Origin: Molossus alvarezi | Lineage: Eukaryota > Chordata > Mammalia > Chiroptera > Molossidae | Direction: 5' to 3' | NCBI GenBank assembly: GCA_037176705.1 | Contig: CM073885.1 | Location: 149,324,579-149,388,578 of the forward strand | Length of the DNA stretch: 64,000 nt | Part shown: positions 41,111 through 54,816 of the stretch, one piece after another | Layout: each line of letters begins with the position of its first letter | Position numbering within the stretch: the stretch's first letter is position 1 | The notes under the pieces: generated by a model | What the model was told of the DNA's origin: nothing | The model's database searches: none | Seen by the model: only the letters and a program-made list of their open reading frames with translations | Translations under genes and position numbers: made by a program

Positions 41111-43068
41111 TTGGATATTATTTGAAGAAGGTTGTCTATTGGAACACAGTTCTTTGCACAGAGAGCCACTAAACAGTCAATTGGACACTGCAACCGTAGT
41201 AAGGTTTCCATTCTGCTCTTGAACTGAATGTTATTACATTATTCTGCACAGAAAGAACACCAGTCATGAACACTTTTGACTATGCCAGTGTATTCCCATA
41301 GGTGCTTCGGAGAAATAGTCTTGAAACAAGTGAATCCATGACCATTGTTCAAAGACTGACACTCCCTCTTTTAAATGGATCACTTTTTTGTTCTAATGGC
41401 TGGAATAAGGGGATTGAGTACTTGTCAGTTATCAAGAAATAGGCTGAATGTGTCACAGGGAATTAGTAAGATCGGTTCAGGAGGTTCCATTCTTGAACAA
41501 GGTACAATTCCAGCATTTCACAATGATGGAAAGCGAGTACTTTGAATTCTCTGGAGAAAACAGGTATCTACTCCTTATGTTTTTTGAGGAAATCGGTACA
41601 AACAGTGAAATGTATGATGGATCCAAGAATGACACTGATTCATTCGGTAACAACTTTAAAGAATGTGTGTAGAACTGAATAGGCTATCGATTTCCATGAC
41701 CTGAACATTGCCCTAACCAATGTGTTTGATTTCTGCAGCCCAGCCTTTGTTGGATATCAAGATGACTCATAGGCACTTCCAGGAAAACAACACCTATGCA
41801 GGGCTAAAAGGTCGTATGTTGAAAGGCTGCCAAATCAACTAGTACAGGTTGACTTTCCTGGTCCCATAGGAAAGAAGGCAGACACCTGCATTTACTTACA
41901 ACACTGTTTAACACTCCAATGTAAAGTATGCCCTGCACACCGGGCATAGTTAGTGTGTAAGTAATTGAAATGGATAGCCAGGTCCACTGCACAAGTGCAT
42001 TTTCTCTAGAACACTCCTCTTGTCCTAATTCACAGAGGTGTTCAATGTGAAAAACCCTTGGTTTTGTCAGTGTCTTCCAATTCATGGATTTACTCCTTGC
42101 ATGGAGACAACCAATGTTTCAACTACATCACTTTAGATGTGTTCAGTCTCACTGCTTCAAGAATGCACATGTGTGACACCAGTAGTTATCAGTCTTTCCA
42201 TTGATTCCGTCTTGGCCATACGTTGGTTCACTGTTCTGAGTAAGAATCATGTGAAACGAACTGCTACAGCAGAAACCAAGCTTTTTCCAAGGATCGCCTT
42301 CAAAAATGGGCTTCAATCCGATCCAATCTCTGAAACCATGAACAACGCAGAACACAAAAAGGGATAACTTTTGATTCTACACATAAGTGTGCTCTGTCCT
42401 AGTTGTTCTTTCCATGATATGACTGGATCTCCCTATAAAACGAAAAGAATGAATGTTAAAGTGTTCATGTTACTCAAGATCTGTGCATTAACTGAACCCA
42501 AATGGAAATATTCCTTCATTCCAACCGTTGTTTGACTAGAACATGTGTGTTCACACTTTCCCTGCAAAGGTACTTAACTTCCCAGGGAAAAACATGCCAC
42601 TGAGTGAATGTGGCCCCTGGCTCTCACAGAGTTTTGCCAAAAATTCAGTATATCCAAGACTGCACCAGCAAGTCTTGTGTCACTTTGTCTGGAACAAAAG
42701 AAACTTACACTGAGAAGTTTAAGTGTGATTACACCGTTACAAATGGACATTTCTTAAACACTTAACCAAAACAACATATGCTTTGAGGATCCTCACGCTC
42801 TAGGCTTCATGGAAGCGACTTTTGTGCCACTGAAGTGAAGAGTTCTAACACAATTCATTTGGAATAGGTTTGGTTTGTATACACTCCCCTACAAACAAAG
42901 TAGAGTGAAAAGTATGTCTAAGGACCTATCAAAAGACAGGTTGCCACATTTCCTTACATGAATACTTTCCACAACTCTACTAAGAACACCTAATCTGAAA
43001 AACAGTACAACAGTGGTGGTTCCATTTCGTGTGAAGCGGGTATAGCCCTAGAATCTTTTTCTCAATAT
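41111..43068. repeat. Satellite unit 22 (higher-order position C1)
   Basis: Carries p684C, p1148G, p1334-1335 AA, p1531A, p1686C and p1953C, plus private changes at p357 (41467), p703 (41813), p1416 (42526) and p1572 (42682). Box at 43025-43041. Confidence 0.97.
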
Positions 43069-45026
43069 TTGGATATTATTTGAAGAAGGTTGTCTATTGG
43101 AACACAGTTCTTTGCACAGAGAGCCACTAAACAGTCAATTGGACACTGCAACCGTAGTAAGGTTTCCATTCTGCTCTTGAACTGAATGTTATTACATTAT
43201 TCTGCACAGAAAGAACACCAGTCATGAACACTTTTGACTATGCCAGTGTATTCCCATAGGTGCTTCGGAGAAATAGTCTTGAAACAAGTGAATCCATGAC
43301 CATTGTTCAAAGACTGACACTCCCTCTTTTAAATGGATCACTTTTTTGTTCTAATGGCTGGAATAAGGGGATTGAGTACTTGTCAGTTATCAAGAAATAG
43401 GCTGAATGTGTCACAGGGAATTAGAAAGATCGGTTCAGGAGGTTCCATTCTTGAACAAGGTACAATTCCAGCATTTCACAATGATGGAAAGCGAGTACTT
43501 TGAATTCTCTGGAGAAAACAGGTATCTACTCCTTATGTTTTTTGAGGAAATCGGTACAAACAGTGAAATGTATGATGGATCCAAGAATGACACTGATTCA
43601 TTCGGTAACAACTTTAAAGAATGTGTGTAGAACTGAATAGGCTATCGATTTCCATGACCTGAACATTGCCCTAACCAATGTGTTTGATTTCTGCAGCCCA
43701 GCCTTTGTTGGATATCAAGATGACTCATAGGCACTTCCAGGAAAACAACACCTATGCAGGGCTAAAAGGTAGTATGTTGAAAGGCTGCCAAATCAACTAG
43801 TACAGGTTGACTTTCCTGGTCCCATAGGAAAGAAGGCAGACACCTGCATTTACTTACAACACTGTTTAACACTCCAATGTAAAGTATGCCCTGCACACCG
43901 GGCATAGTTAGTGTGTAAGTAATTGAAATGGATAGCCAGGTCCACTGCACAAGTGCATTTTCTCTAGAACACTCCTCTTGTCCTAATTCACAGAGGTGTT
44001 CAATGTGAAAAACCCTTGGTTTTGTCAGTGTCTTCCAATTCATGGATTTACTCCTTGCATGGAGACAACCAATGTTTCAACTACATCACTTTAGATGTGT
44101 TCAGTCTCACTGCTTCAAGAATGCACATGTGTGACACCAGTAGTTATCAGTCTTTCCATTGATTCCGTCTTGGCCATACGTTGGTTCACTGTTCTGAGTA
44201 AGAATCATGTGAAACCAACTGCTACAGCAGAAACCAAGCTTTTTCCAAGGATCGCCTTCAAAAATGGGCTTCAATCCGATCCAATCTCTGAAACCATGAA
44301 CAACGCAGAACACAAAAAGGGATAACTTTTGATTCTACACATAAGTGTGCTCTGTCCTAGTTGTTCTTTCCATGATATGACTGGATCTCCCTATAAAACG
44401 AGGAGAATGAATGTTAAAGTGGTCATGTTACTCAAGATCTGTGCATTAACTGAACCCAAATGGAAATATTCCTTCATTCCAACAGTTGTTTGACTAGAAC
44501 ATGTGTGTTCACACTTTCCCTGCAAAGGTACTTAACTTCCCAGGGAAAAACATGCCACTGAGTGAATGTGGCCCCTGGCTCTCACAGAGTTTTGCCAAGA
44601 ATTCAGTATATCCAAGACTGCACCAGCAAGTCTTGTGTCTCTTTGTCTGGAACAAAAGAAACTTACCCTGAGAAGTTTAAGTGTGATTACACCTTTACAA
44701 ATGGACATTTCTTAAACACTTAACCAAAACAACATATGCTTTGAGGATCCTCACGCTCTAGGCTTCATGGAAGCGACTTTTGTGCCACTGAAGTGAAGAG
44801 TTCTAACACAATTCATTTGGAATAGGTTTGGTTTGTATACACTCTCCTACAAACAAAGTAGAGTGAAAAGTATGTCTAAGGACCTATCAAAAGACAGGTT
44901 GCCACATTCCCTTACATGAATACTTTCCACAACTCTACTAAGAACACCTAATCTGAAAAACAGTACAACAGTGGTGGTTCCATTTCGTGTGAAGCGGGTA
45001 TAGCCCTAGAATCTTTTTCTCAATAT
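43069..45026. repeat. Satellite unit 23 (higher-order position A2)
   Basis: Carries p684C, p1354G and the p1599C, p1626T, p1686C, p1777T, p1841C haplotype of unit 20. It differs from unit 20 at p1148 and p1354. Box at 44983-44999. Confidence 0.97.
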
Positions 45027-46984
45027 TTGGATATTATTTGAAGAAGGTTGTCTATTGGAACACAGTTCTTTGAACAGAGAGCCACTAAACAGTCAATTGG
45101 ACACTGCAACCGTAGTAAGGTTTCCATTCTGCTCTTGAACTGACTGTTATTATATTATTCTGCTCAGAAAGAACACCAGTCATGAACACTTTTGACTATG
45201 CCAGTGTATTCCCATAGGTGCTTCGGAGAAATAGTCTTGAAACAAGTGAATCCATGACCATTGTTCAAAGACTGACACTCCCTCTTTTAAATGGATCACT
45301 TTTTTGTTCTAATGGCTGGAATAAGGGGATTGAGTACTTGTCAGTTATCAAGAAATAGGCTGAATGTGTCACAGGGAATTAGAAAGATCGGTTCAGGAGG
45401 TTCCATTCTTGAACAAGGTACAATTCCAGCATTTCACAATGATGGAAAGCGAGTACTTTGAATTCTCTGGAGAAAACAGGTATCTACTCCTTATGTTTTT
45501 TGAGGAAATCGGTACAAACAGTGAAATGTATGATGGATCCAAGAATGACACTGATTCATTCGGTAACAACTTTAAAGAATGTGTGTAGAACTGAATAGGC
45601 TATCGATTTCCATGACCTGAACATTGCCCTAACCAATGTGTTTGATTTCTGCAGCCCAGCCTTTGTTGGATATCAAGATGACTCATAGGCACTTCCAGGA
45701 AAACAACACCTATGCAGGGCTAAAAGGTAGTATGTTGAAAGGCTGCCAAATCAACTAGAACAGGTTGACTTTCCTGGTCCCATAGGAAAGAAGGCAGACA
45801 CCTGCATTTACTTACAACACTGTTTAACACTCCAATGTAAAGTATGCCCTGCACACCGGGCATAGTTAGTGTGTAAGTAATTGAAATGGATAGCCAGGTC
45901 CACTGCACAAGTGCATTTTCTCTAGAACACTCCTCTTGTCCTAATTCACAGAGGTGTTCAATGTGAAAAACCCTTGGTTTTGTCAGTGTCTTCCAATTCA
46001 TGGATTTACTCCTTGCATGGAGACAACCAATGTTTCAACTACATCACTTTAGATGTGTTCAGTCTCACTGCTTCAAGAATGCACATGTGTGACACCAGTA
46101 GTTATCAGTCTTTCCATTGATTCCGTCTTGGCCATACGTTGGTTCACTGTTCTGAGTAAGAATCATGTGAAACCAACTGCTACAGCAGAAACCAAGCTTT
46201 TTCCAAGGATCGCCTTCCAAAATGGGCTTCAATACGATCCAATCTGTGAAACCATGAACAACGCAGAACACAAAAAGGGATAACTTTTGATTCTACACAT
46301 AAGTGTGCTCTGTCCTAGTTGTTCTTTCCATGATATGACTGGATCTCCCTATAAAACGAGGAGAATGAATGTTAAAGTGTTCATGTTACTCAAGATCTGT
46401 GCATTAACTGAACCCAAATGGAAATATTCCTTCATTCCAACAGTTGTTTGACTAGAACATGTGTGTTCACACTTTCCCTGCAAAGGTACTTAACTTCCCA
46501 GGGAAAAACATGCCACTGAGTGAATGTGGCCCCTGGCTCTCACAGAGTTTTGCCAAGAATTCAGTATATCCAAGACTGCACCAGCAAGTCTTGTGTCTCT
46601 TTGTCTGGAACAAAAGAAACTTACACTGAGAAGTTTAAGTGTGATTACACCGTTACAAATGGACATTTCTTAAACACTTAACCAAAACAACATATGCTTT
46701 GAGGATCCTCATGCTCTAGGCTTCATGGAAGCGACTTTTGTGCCACTGAAGTGAAGAGTTCTAACACAATTCATTTGGAATAGGTTTGGTTTGTATACAC
46801 TCCCCTACAAACAAAGTAGAGTGAAAAGTATGTCTAAGGACATATCAAAAGACAGGTTGCCACATTTCCTTACATGAATACTTTCCACAACTCTACTAAG
46901 AACACCTAATCTGAAAAACAGTACAACAGTGGTGGTTCCATTTCGTGTGAAGCGGGTATAGCCCTAGAATCTTTTTCTCAATAT
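45027..46984. repeat. Satellite unit 24 (higher-order position B2)
   Basis: Shares p47A, p118C, p127T, p1192C, p1208A, p1220G and p1816A with unit 21. Private changes are p138T (45164) and p733A (45759). Box at 46941-46957. Confidence 0.97.
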
Positions 46985-48942
46985 TTGGATATTATTTGAA
47001 GAAGGTTGTCTATTGGAACACAGTTCTTTGCACAGAGAGCCACTAAACAGTCAATTGGACACTGCAACCGTAGTAAGGTTTCCATTCTGCTCTTGAACTG
47101 AATGTTATTACATTATTCTGCACAGAAAGAACACCAGTCATGAACACTTTTGACTATGCCAGTGTATTCCCATAGGTGCTTCGGAGAAATAGTCTTGAAA
47201 CAAGTGAATCCATGACCATTGTTCAAAGACTGACACTCCCTCTTTTAAATGGATCACTTTTTTGTTCTAATGGCTGGAATAAGGGGATTGAGTACTTGTC
47301 AGTTATCAAGAAATAGGCTGAATGTGTCACAGGGAATTAGAAAGATCGGTTCAGGAGGTTCCATTCTTGAACAAGGTACAATTCCAGCATTTCACAATGA
47401 TGGAAAGCGAGTACTTTGAATTCTCTGGAGAAAACAGGTATCTACTCCTTATGTTTTTTGAGGAAATCGGTACAAACAGTGAAATGTATGATGGATCCAA
47501 GAATGACACTGATTCATTCGGTAACAACTTTAAAGAATGTGTGTAGAACTGAATAGGCTATCGATTTCCATGACCTGAACATTGCCCTAACCAATGTGTT
47601 TGATTTCTGCAGCCCAGCCTTTGTTGGATATCAAGATGACTCATAGGCACTTCCAGGAAAACAACACCTATGCAGGGCTAAAAGGTAGTATGTTGAAAGG
47701 CTGCCAAATCAACTAGTACAGGTTGACTTTCCTGGTCCCATAGGAAAGAAGGCAGACACCTGCATTTACTTACAACACTGTTTAACACTCCAATGTAAAG
47801 TATGCCCTGCACACCGGGCATAGTTAGTGTGTAAGTAATTGAAATGGATAGCCAGGTCCACTGCACAAGTGCATTTTCTCTAGAACACTCCTCTTGTCCT
47901 AATTCACAGAGGTGTTCAATGTGAAAAACCCTTGGATTTGTCAGTGTCTTCCAATTCATGGATTTACTCCTTGCATGGAGACAACCAATGTTTCAACTAC
48001 ATCACTTTAGATGTGTTCAGTCTCACTGCTTCAAGAATGCACATGTGTGACACCAGTAGTTATCAGTCTTTCCATTGATTCCGTCTTGGCCATACGTTGG
48101 TTCACTGTTCTGAGTAAGAATCATGTGAAACGAACTGCTACAGCAGAAACCAAGCTTTTTCCAAGGATCGCCTTCAAAAATGGGCTTCAATCCGATCCAA
48201 TCTCTGAAACCATGAACAACGCAGAACACAAAAAGGGATAACTTTTGATTCTACACATAAGTGTGCTCTGTCCTAGTTGTTCTTTCCATGATATGACTGG
48301 ATCTCCCAATAAAACGAAAAGAATGAATGTTAAAGTGTTCATGTTACTCAAGATCTGTGCATTAACTGAACCCAAATGGAAATATTCCTTCATTCCAACA
48401 GTTGTTTGACTAGAACATGTGTGTTCACACTTTCCCTGCAAAGGTACTTAACTTCCCAGGGAAAAACATGCCACTGAGTGAATGTGGCCCCTGGCTCTCA
48501 CAGAGTTTTGCCAAAAATTCAGTATATCCAAGACTGCACCAGCAAGTCTTGTGTCTCTTTGTCTGGAACAAAAGAAACTTACACTGAGAAGTTTAAGTGT
48601 GATTACACCGTTACAAATGGACATTTCTTAAACACTTAACCAAAACAACATATGCTTTGAGGATCCTCACGCTCTAGGCTTCATGGAAGCGACTTTTGTG
48701 CCACTGAAGTGAAGAGTTCTAACACAATTCATTTGGAATAGGTTTGGTTTGTATACACTCCCCTACAAACAAAGTAGAGTGAAAAGTATGTCTAAGGACC
48801 TATCAAAAGACAGGTTGCCACATTTCCTTACATGAATACTTTCCACAACTCTACTAAGAACACCTAATCTGAAAAACAGTACAACAGTGGTGGTTCCATT
48901 TCGTGTGAAGCGGGTATAGCCCTAGAATCTTTTTCTCAATAT
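46985..48942. repeat. Satellite unit 25 (higher-order position C2)
   Basis: Shares p1148G, p1334-1335 AA, p1531A and p1686C with unit 22. Private changes are p952A (47936) and p1324A (48308); the latter destroys the TATA-like string and removes a minus-strand stop, lengthening a spurious open frame. Box at 48899-48915. Confidence 0.97.
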
Positions 48943-50900
48943 TTGGATATTATTTGAAGAAGGTTGTCTATTGGAACACAGTTCTTTGAACAGAGAGCCA
49001 CTAAACAGTCAATTGGACACTGCAACCGTAGTAAGGTTTCCATTCTGCTCTTGAACTGAATGTTATTACATTATTCTGCACAGAAAGAACACCAGTCATG
49101 AACACTTTTGACTATGCCAGTGTATTCCCATAGGTGCTTCGGAGAAATAGTCTTGAAACAAGTGAATCCATGACCATTGTTCAAAGACTGACACTCCCTC
49201 TTTTAAATGGATCACTTTTTTGTTCTAATGGCTGGAATAAGGGGATTGAGTACTTGTCAGTTATCAAGAAATAGGCTGAATGTGTCACAGGGAATTAGAA
49301 AGATCGGTTCAGGAGGTTCCATTCTTGAACAAGGTACAATTCCAGCATTTCACAATGATGGAAAGCGAGTACTTTGAATTCTCTGGAGAAAACAGGTATC
49401 TACTCCTTATGTTTTTTGAGGAAATCGGTACAAACAGTGAAATGTATGATGGATCCAAGAATGACACTGATTCATTCGGTAACAACTTTAAAGAATGTGT
49501 GTAGAACTGAATAGGCTATCGATTTCCATGACCTGAACATTGCCCTAACCAATGTGTTTGATTTCTGCAGCCCAGCCATTGTTGGATATCAAGATGACTC
49601 ATAGGCACTTCCAGGAAAACAACACCTATGCAGGGCTAAAAGGTAGTATGTTGAAAGGCTGCCAAATCAACTAGTACAGGTTGACTTTCCTGGTCCCATA
49701 GGAAAGAAGGCAGACACCTGCATTTACTTACAACACTGTTTAACACTCCAATGTAAAGTATGCCCTGCACACCGGGCATAGTTAGTGTGTAAGTAATTGA
49801 AATGGATAGCCAGGTCCACTGCACAAGTGCATTTTCTCTAGAACACTCCTCTTGTCCTAATTCACAGAGGTGTTCAATGTGAAAAACCCTTGGTTTTGTC
49901 AGTGTCTTCCAATTCATGGATTTACTCCTTGCATGGAGACAACCAATGTTTCAACTACATCACTTTAGATGTGTTCAGTCTCACTGCTTCAAGAATGCAC
50001 ATGTGTGACACCAGTAGTTATCAGTCTTTCCATTGATTCCGTCTTGGCCATACGTTGGTTCACTGTTCTGAGTAAGAATCATGTGAAACCAACTGCTACA
50101 GCAGAAACCAAACTTTTTCCAAGGATCGCCTTCCAAAATGGGCTTCAATACGATCCAATCTGTGAAACCATGAACAACGCAGAACACAAAAAGGGATAAC
50201 TTTTGATTCTACACATAAGTGTGCTCTGTCCTAGTTGTTCTTTCCATGATATGACTGGATCTCCCTATAAAACGAGGAGAATGAATGTTAAAGTGTTCAT
50301 GTTACTCAAGATCTGTGCATTAACTGAACCCAAATGGAAATATTCCTTCATTCCAACAGTTGTTTGACTAGAACATGTGTGTTCACACTTTCCCTGCAAA
50401 GGTACTTAACTTCCCAGGGAAAAACATGCCACTGAGTGAATGTGGCCCCTGGCTCTCACAGAGTTTTGCCAAGAATTCAGTATATCCAAGACTGCACCAG
50501 CAAGTCTTGTGTCTCTTTGTCTGGAACAAAAGAAACTTACCCTGAGAAGTTTAAGTGTGATTACACCTTTACAAATGGACATTTCTTAAACACTTAACCA
50601 AAACAACATATGCTTTGAGGATCCTCACGCTCTAGGCTTCATGGAAGCGACTTTTGTGCCACTGAAGTGAAGAGTTCTAACACAATTCATTTGGAATAGG
50701 TTTGGTTTGTATACACTCTCCTACAAACAAAGTAGAGTGAAAAGTATGTCTAAGGACCTATCAAAAGACAGGTTGCCACATTCCCTTACATGAATACTTT
50801 CCACAACTGTACTAAGAACACCTAATCTGAAAAACAGTACAACAGTGGTGGTTCCATTTCGTGTGAAGCGGGTATAGCCCTAGAATCTTTTTCTCAATAT
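48943..50900. repeat. Satellite unit 26 (chimeric)
   Basis: The p1192C, p1208A, p1220G block is that of units 21/24, while p1599C, p1626T, p1686C, p1777T, p1841C is that of units 20/23. It also has p47A without p118C and p127T, and introduces p636A, p1170A (which removes an AAGCTT) and p1867G. Box at 50857-50873. Confidence 0.97.
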
Positions 50901-52858
50901 TTGGATATTATTTGAAGAAGGTTGTCTATTGGAACACAGTTCTTTGAACAGAGAGCCACTAAACAGTCAATTGGACACTGCAACCGTAGTAAGGTTTCCA
51001 TTCTGCTCTTGAACTGACTGTTATTATATTATTCTGCACAGAAAGAACACCAGTCATGAACACTTTTGACTATGCCAGTGTATTCCCATAGGTGCTTCGG
51101 AGAAATAGTCTTGAAACAAGTGAATCCATGACCATTGTTCAAAGACTGACACTCCCTCTTTTAAATGGATCACTTTTTTGTTCTAATGGCTGGAATAAGG
51201 GGATTGAGTACTTGTCAGTTATCAAGAAATAGGCTGAATGTGTCACAGGGAATTAGAAAGATCGGTTCAGGAGGTTCCATTCTTGAACAAGGTACAATTC
51301 CAGCATTTCACAATGATGGAAAGCGAGTACTTTGAATTCTCTGGAGAAAACAGGTATCTACTCCTTATGTTTTTTGAGGAAATCGGTACAAACAGTGAAA
51401 TGTATGATGGATCCAAGAATGACACTGATTCATTCGGTAACAACTTTAAAGAATGTGTGTAGAACTGAATAGGCTATCGATTTCCATGACCTGAACATTG
51501 CCCTAACCAATGTGTTTGATTTCTGCAGCCCAGCCTTTGTTGGATATCAAGATGACTCATAGGCACTTCCAGGAAAACAACACCTATGCAGGGCTAAAAG
51601 GTAGTATGTTGAAAGGCTGCCAAATCAACTAGTACAGGTTGACTTTCCTGGTCCCATAGGAAAGAAGGCAGACACCTGCATTTACTTACAACACTGTTTA
51701 ACACTCCAATGTAAAGTATGCCCTGCACACCGGGCATAGTTAGTGTGTAAGTAATTGAAATGGATAGCCAGGTCCACTGCACAAGTGCATTTTCTCTAGA
51801 ACACTCCTCTTGTCCTAATTCACAGAGGTGTTCAATGTGAAAAACCCTTGGTTTTGTCAGTGTCTTCCAATTCATGGATTTACTCCTTGCATGGAGACAA
51901 CCAATGTTTCAACTACATCACTTTAGATGTGTTCAGTCTCACTGCTTCAAGAATGCACATGTGTGACACCAGTAGTTATCAGTCTTTCCATTGATTCCGT
52001 CTTGGCCATACGTTGGTTCACTGTTCTGAGTAAGAATCATGTGAAACCAACTGCTACAGCAGAAACCAAGCTTTTTCCAAGGATCGCCTTCAAAAATGGG
52101 CTTCAATACGATCCAATCTCTGAAACCATGAACAACGCAGAACACAAAAAGGGATAACTTTTGATTCTACACATAAGTGTGCTCTGTCCTAGTTGTTCTT
52201 TCCATGATATGACTGGATCTCCCTATAAAACGAGGAGAATGAATGTTAAAGTGTTCATGTTACTCAAGATCTGTGCATTAACTGATCCCAAATGGAAATA
52301 TTCCTTCATTCCAACAGTTGTTTGACTAGAACATGTGTGTTCACACTTTCCCTGCAAAGGTACTTAACTTCCCAGGGAAAAACATGCCACTGAGTTTATG
52401 TGGCCCCTGGCTCTCACAGAGTTTTGCCAAGAATTCAGTATATCCAAGACTGCACCAGCAAGTCTTGTGTCTCTTTGTCTGGAACAAAAGAAACTTACCC
52501 TGAGAAGTTTAAGTGTGATTACACCTTTAGAAATGGACATTTCTTAAACACTTAACCAAAACAACATATGCTTTGAGGATCCTCACGCTCTAGGCTTCAT
52601 GGAAGCGACTTTTGTGCCACTGAAGTGAAGAGTTCTAACACAATTCATTTGGAATAGGTTTGGTTTGTATACACTCTCCTACAAACAAAGTAGAGTGAAA
52701 AGTATGTCTAAGGACCTATCAAAAGACAGGTTGCCACATTCCCTTACATGAATACTTTCCACAACTGTACTAAGAACACCTAATCTGAAAAACAGTACAA
52801 CAGTGGTGGTTCCATTTCGTGTGAAGCGGGTATAGCCCTAGAATCTTTTTCTCAATAT
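50901..52858. repeat. Satellite unit 27
   Basis: Carries p47A, p118C, p127T, p684C, p1208A, p1496-1497 TT, p1599C, p1626T, p1630G, p1686C, p1777T, p1841C, p1867G and a private p1386T (52286). It is the first unit with the TT doublet and p1630G. Box at 52815-52831. Confidence 0.97.
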
Positions 52859-54816
52859 TTGGATATTATTTGAAGAAGGTTGTCTATTGGAACACAGTTC
52901 TTTGAACAGAGAGCCACTAAACAGTCAATTGGACACTGCAACCGTAGTAAGGTTTCCATTCTGCTCTTGAACTGACTGTTATTATATTATTCTGCACAGA
53001 AAGAACACCAGTCATGAACACTTTTGACTATGCCAGTGTATTCCCATAGGTGCTTCGGAGAAATAGTCTTGAAACAAGTGAATCCATGACCATTGTTCAA
53101 AGACTGACACTCCCTCTTTTAAATGGATCACTTTTTTGTTCTAATGGCTGGAATAAGGGGATTGAGTACTTGTCAGTTATCAAGAAATAGGCTGAATGTG
53201 TCACAGGGAATTAGAAAGATCGGTTCAGGAGGTTCCATTCTTGAACAAGGTACAATTCCAGCATTTCACAATGATGGAAAGCGAGTACTTTGAATTCTCT
53301 GGAGAAAACAGGTATCTACTCCTTATGTTTTTTGAGGAAATCGGTACAAACAGTGAAATGTATGATGGATCCAAGAATGACACTGATTCATTCGGTAACA
53401 ACTTTAAAGAATGTGTGTAGAACTGAATAGGCTATCGATTTCCATGACCTGAACATTGCCCTAACCAATGTGTTTGATTTCTGCAGCCCAGCCATTGTTG
53501 GATATCAAGATGACTCATAGGCACTTCCAGGAAAACAACACCTATGCAGGGCTAAAAGGTAGTATGTTGAAAGGCTGCCAAATCAACTAGTACAGGTTGA
53601 CTTTCCTGGTCCCATAGGAAAGAAGGCAGACACCTGCATTTACTTACAACACTGTTTAACACTCCAATGTAAAGTATGCCCTGCACACCGGGCATAGTTA
53701 GTGTGTAAGTAATTGAAATGGATAGCCAGGTCCACTGCACAAGTGCATTTTCTCTAGAACACTCCTCTTGTCCTAATTCACAGAGGTGTTCAATGTGAAA
53801 AACCCTTGGTTTTGTCAGTGTCTTCCAATTCATGGATTTACTCCTTGCATGGAGACAACCAATGTTTCAACTACATCACTTTAGATGTGTTCAGTCTCAC
53901 TGCTTCAAGAATGCACATGTGTGACACCAGTAGTTATCAGTCTTTCCATTGATTCCGTCTTGGCCATACGTTGGTTCACTGTTCTGAGTAAGAATCATGT
54001 GAAACCAACTGCTACAGCAGAAACCAAACTTTTTCCAAGGATCGCCTTCCAAAATGGGCTTCAATACGATCCAATCTGTGAAACCATGAACAACGCAGAA
54101 CACAAAAAGGGATAACTTTTGATTCTACACATAAGTGTGCTCTGTCCTAGTTGTTCTTTCCATGATATGACTGGATCTCCCTATAAAACGAGGAGAATGA
54201 ATGTTAAAGTGTTCATGTTACTCAAGATCTGTGCATTAACTGAACCCAAATGGAAATATTCCTTCATTCCAACAGTTGTTTGACTAGAACATGTGTGTTC
54301 ACACTTTCCCTGCAAAGGTACTTAACTTCCCAGGGAAAAACATGCCACTGAGTGAATGTGGCCCCTGGCTCTCACAGAGTTTTGCCAAGAATTCAGTATA
54401 TCCAAGACTGCACCAGCAAGTCTTGTGTCTCTTTGTCTGGAACAAAAGAAACTTACCCTGAGAAGTTTAAGTGTGATTACACCTTTACAAATGGACATTT
54501 CTTAAACACTTAACCAAAACAACATATGCTTTGAGGATCCTCACGCTCTAGGCTTCATGGAAGCGACTTTTGTGCCACTGAAGTGAAGAGTTCTAACACA
54601 ATTCATTTGGAATAGGTTTGGTTTGTATACACTCTCCTACAAACAAAGTAGAGTGAAAAGTATGTCTAAGGACCTATCAAAAGACAGGTTGCCACATTCC
54701 CTTACATGAATACTTTCCACAACTGTACTAAGAACACCTAATCTGAAAAACAGTACAACAGTGGTGGTTCCATTTCGTGTGAAGCGGGTATAGCCCTAGA
54801 ATCTTTTTCTCAATAT
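52859..54816. repeat. Satellite unit 28
   Basis: Matches unit 26 at p636A, p1170A, p1192C, p1208A, p1220G and p1867G, with p118C and p127T added. Box at 54773-54789. Confidence 0.97.

Larger units (their letters stand above)
37195..48942. repeat. Three-unit higher-order repeat, two copies (5,874-bp period)
   Basis: Units 20/23, 21/24 and 22/25 share diagnostic variants at three-unit spacing. The A position has p1599C, p1777T and p1841C. The B position has p47A, p118C, p127T, p1192C, p1208A and p1816A. The C position has p1148G, p1334-1335 AA and p1531A. Each pair differs by only a few private changes. This is the arrangement known from alpha-satellite higher-order repeats, here built from a much longer monomer. 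Confidence 0.8.

Noticed and set aside
48187..48441. An 84-codon minus-strand open frame seen only in unit 25
   Set aside because: It exists because a single substitution at 48308 removes a minus-strand stop codon. It is absent from the 32 other copies.
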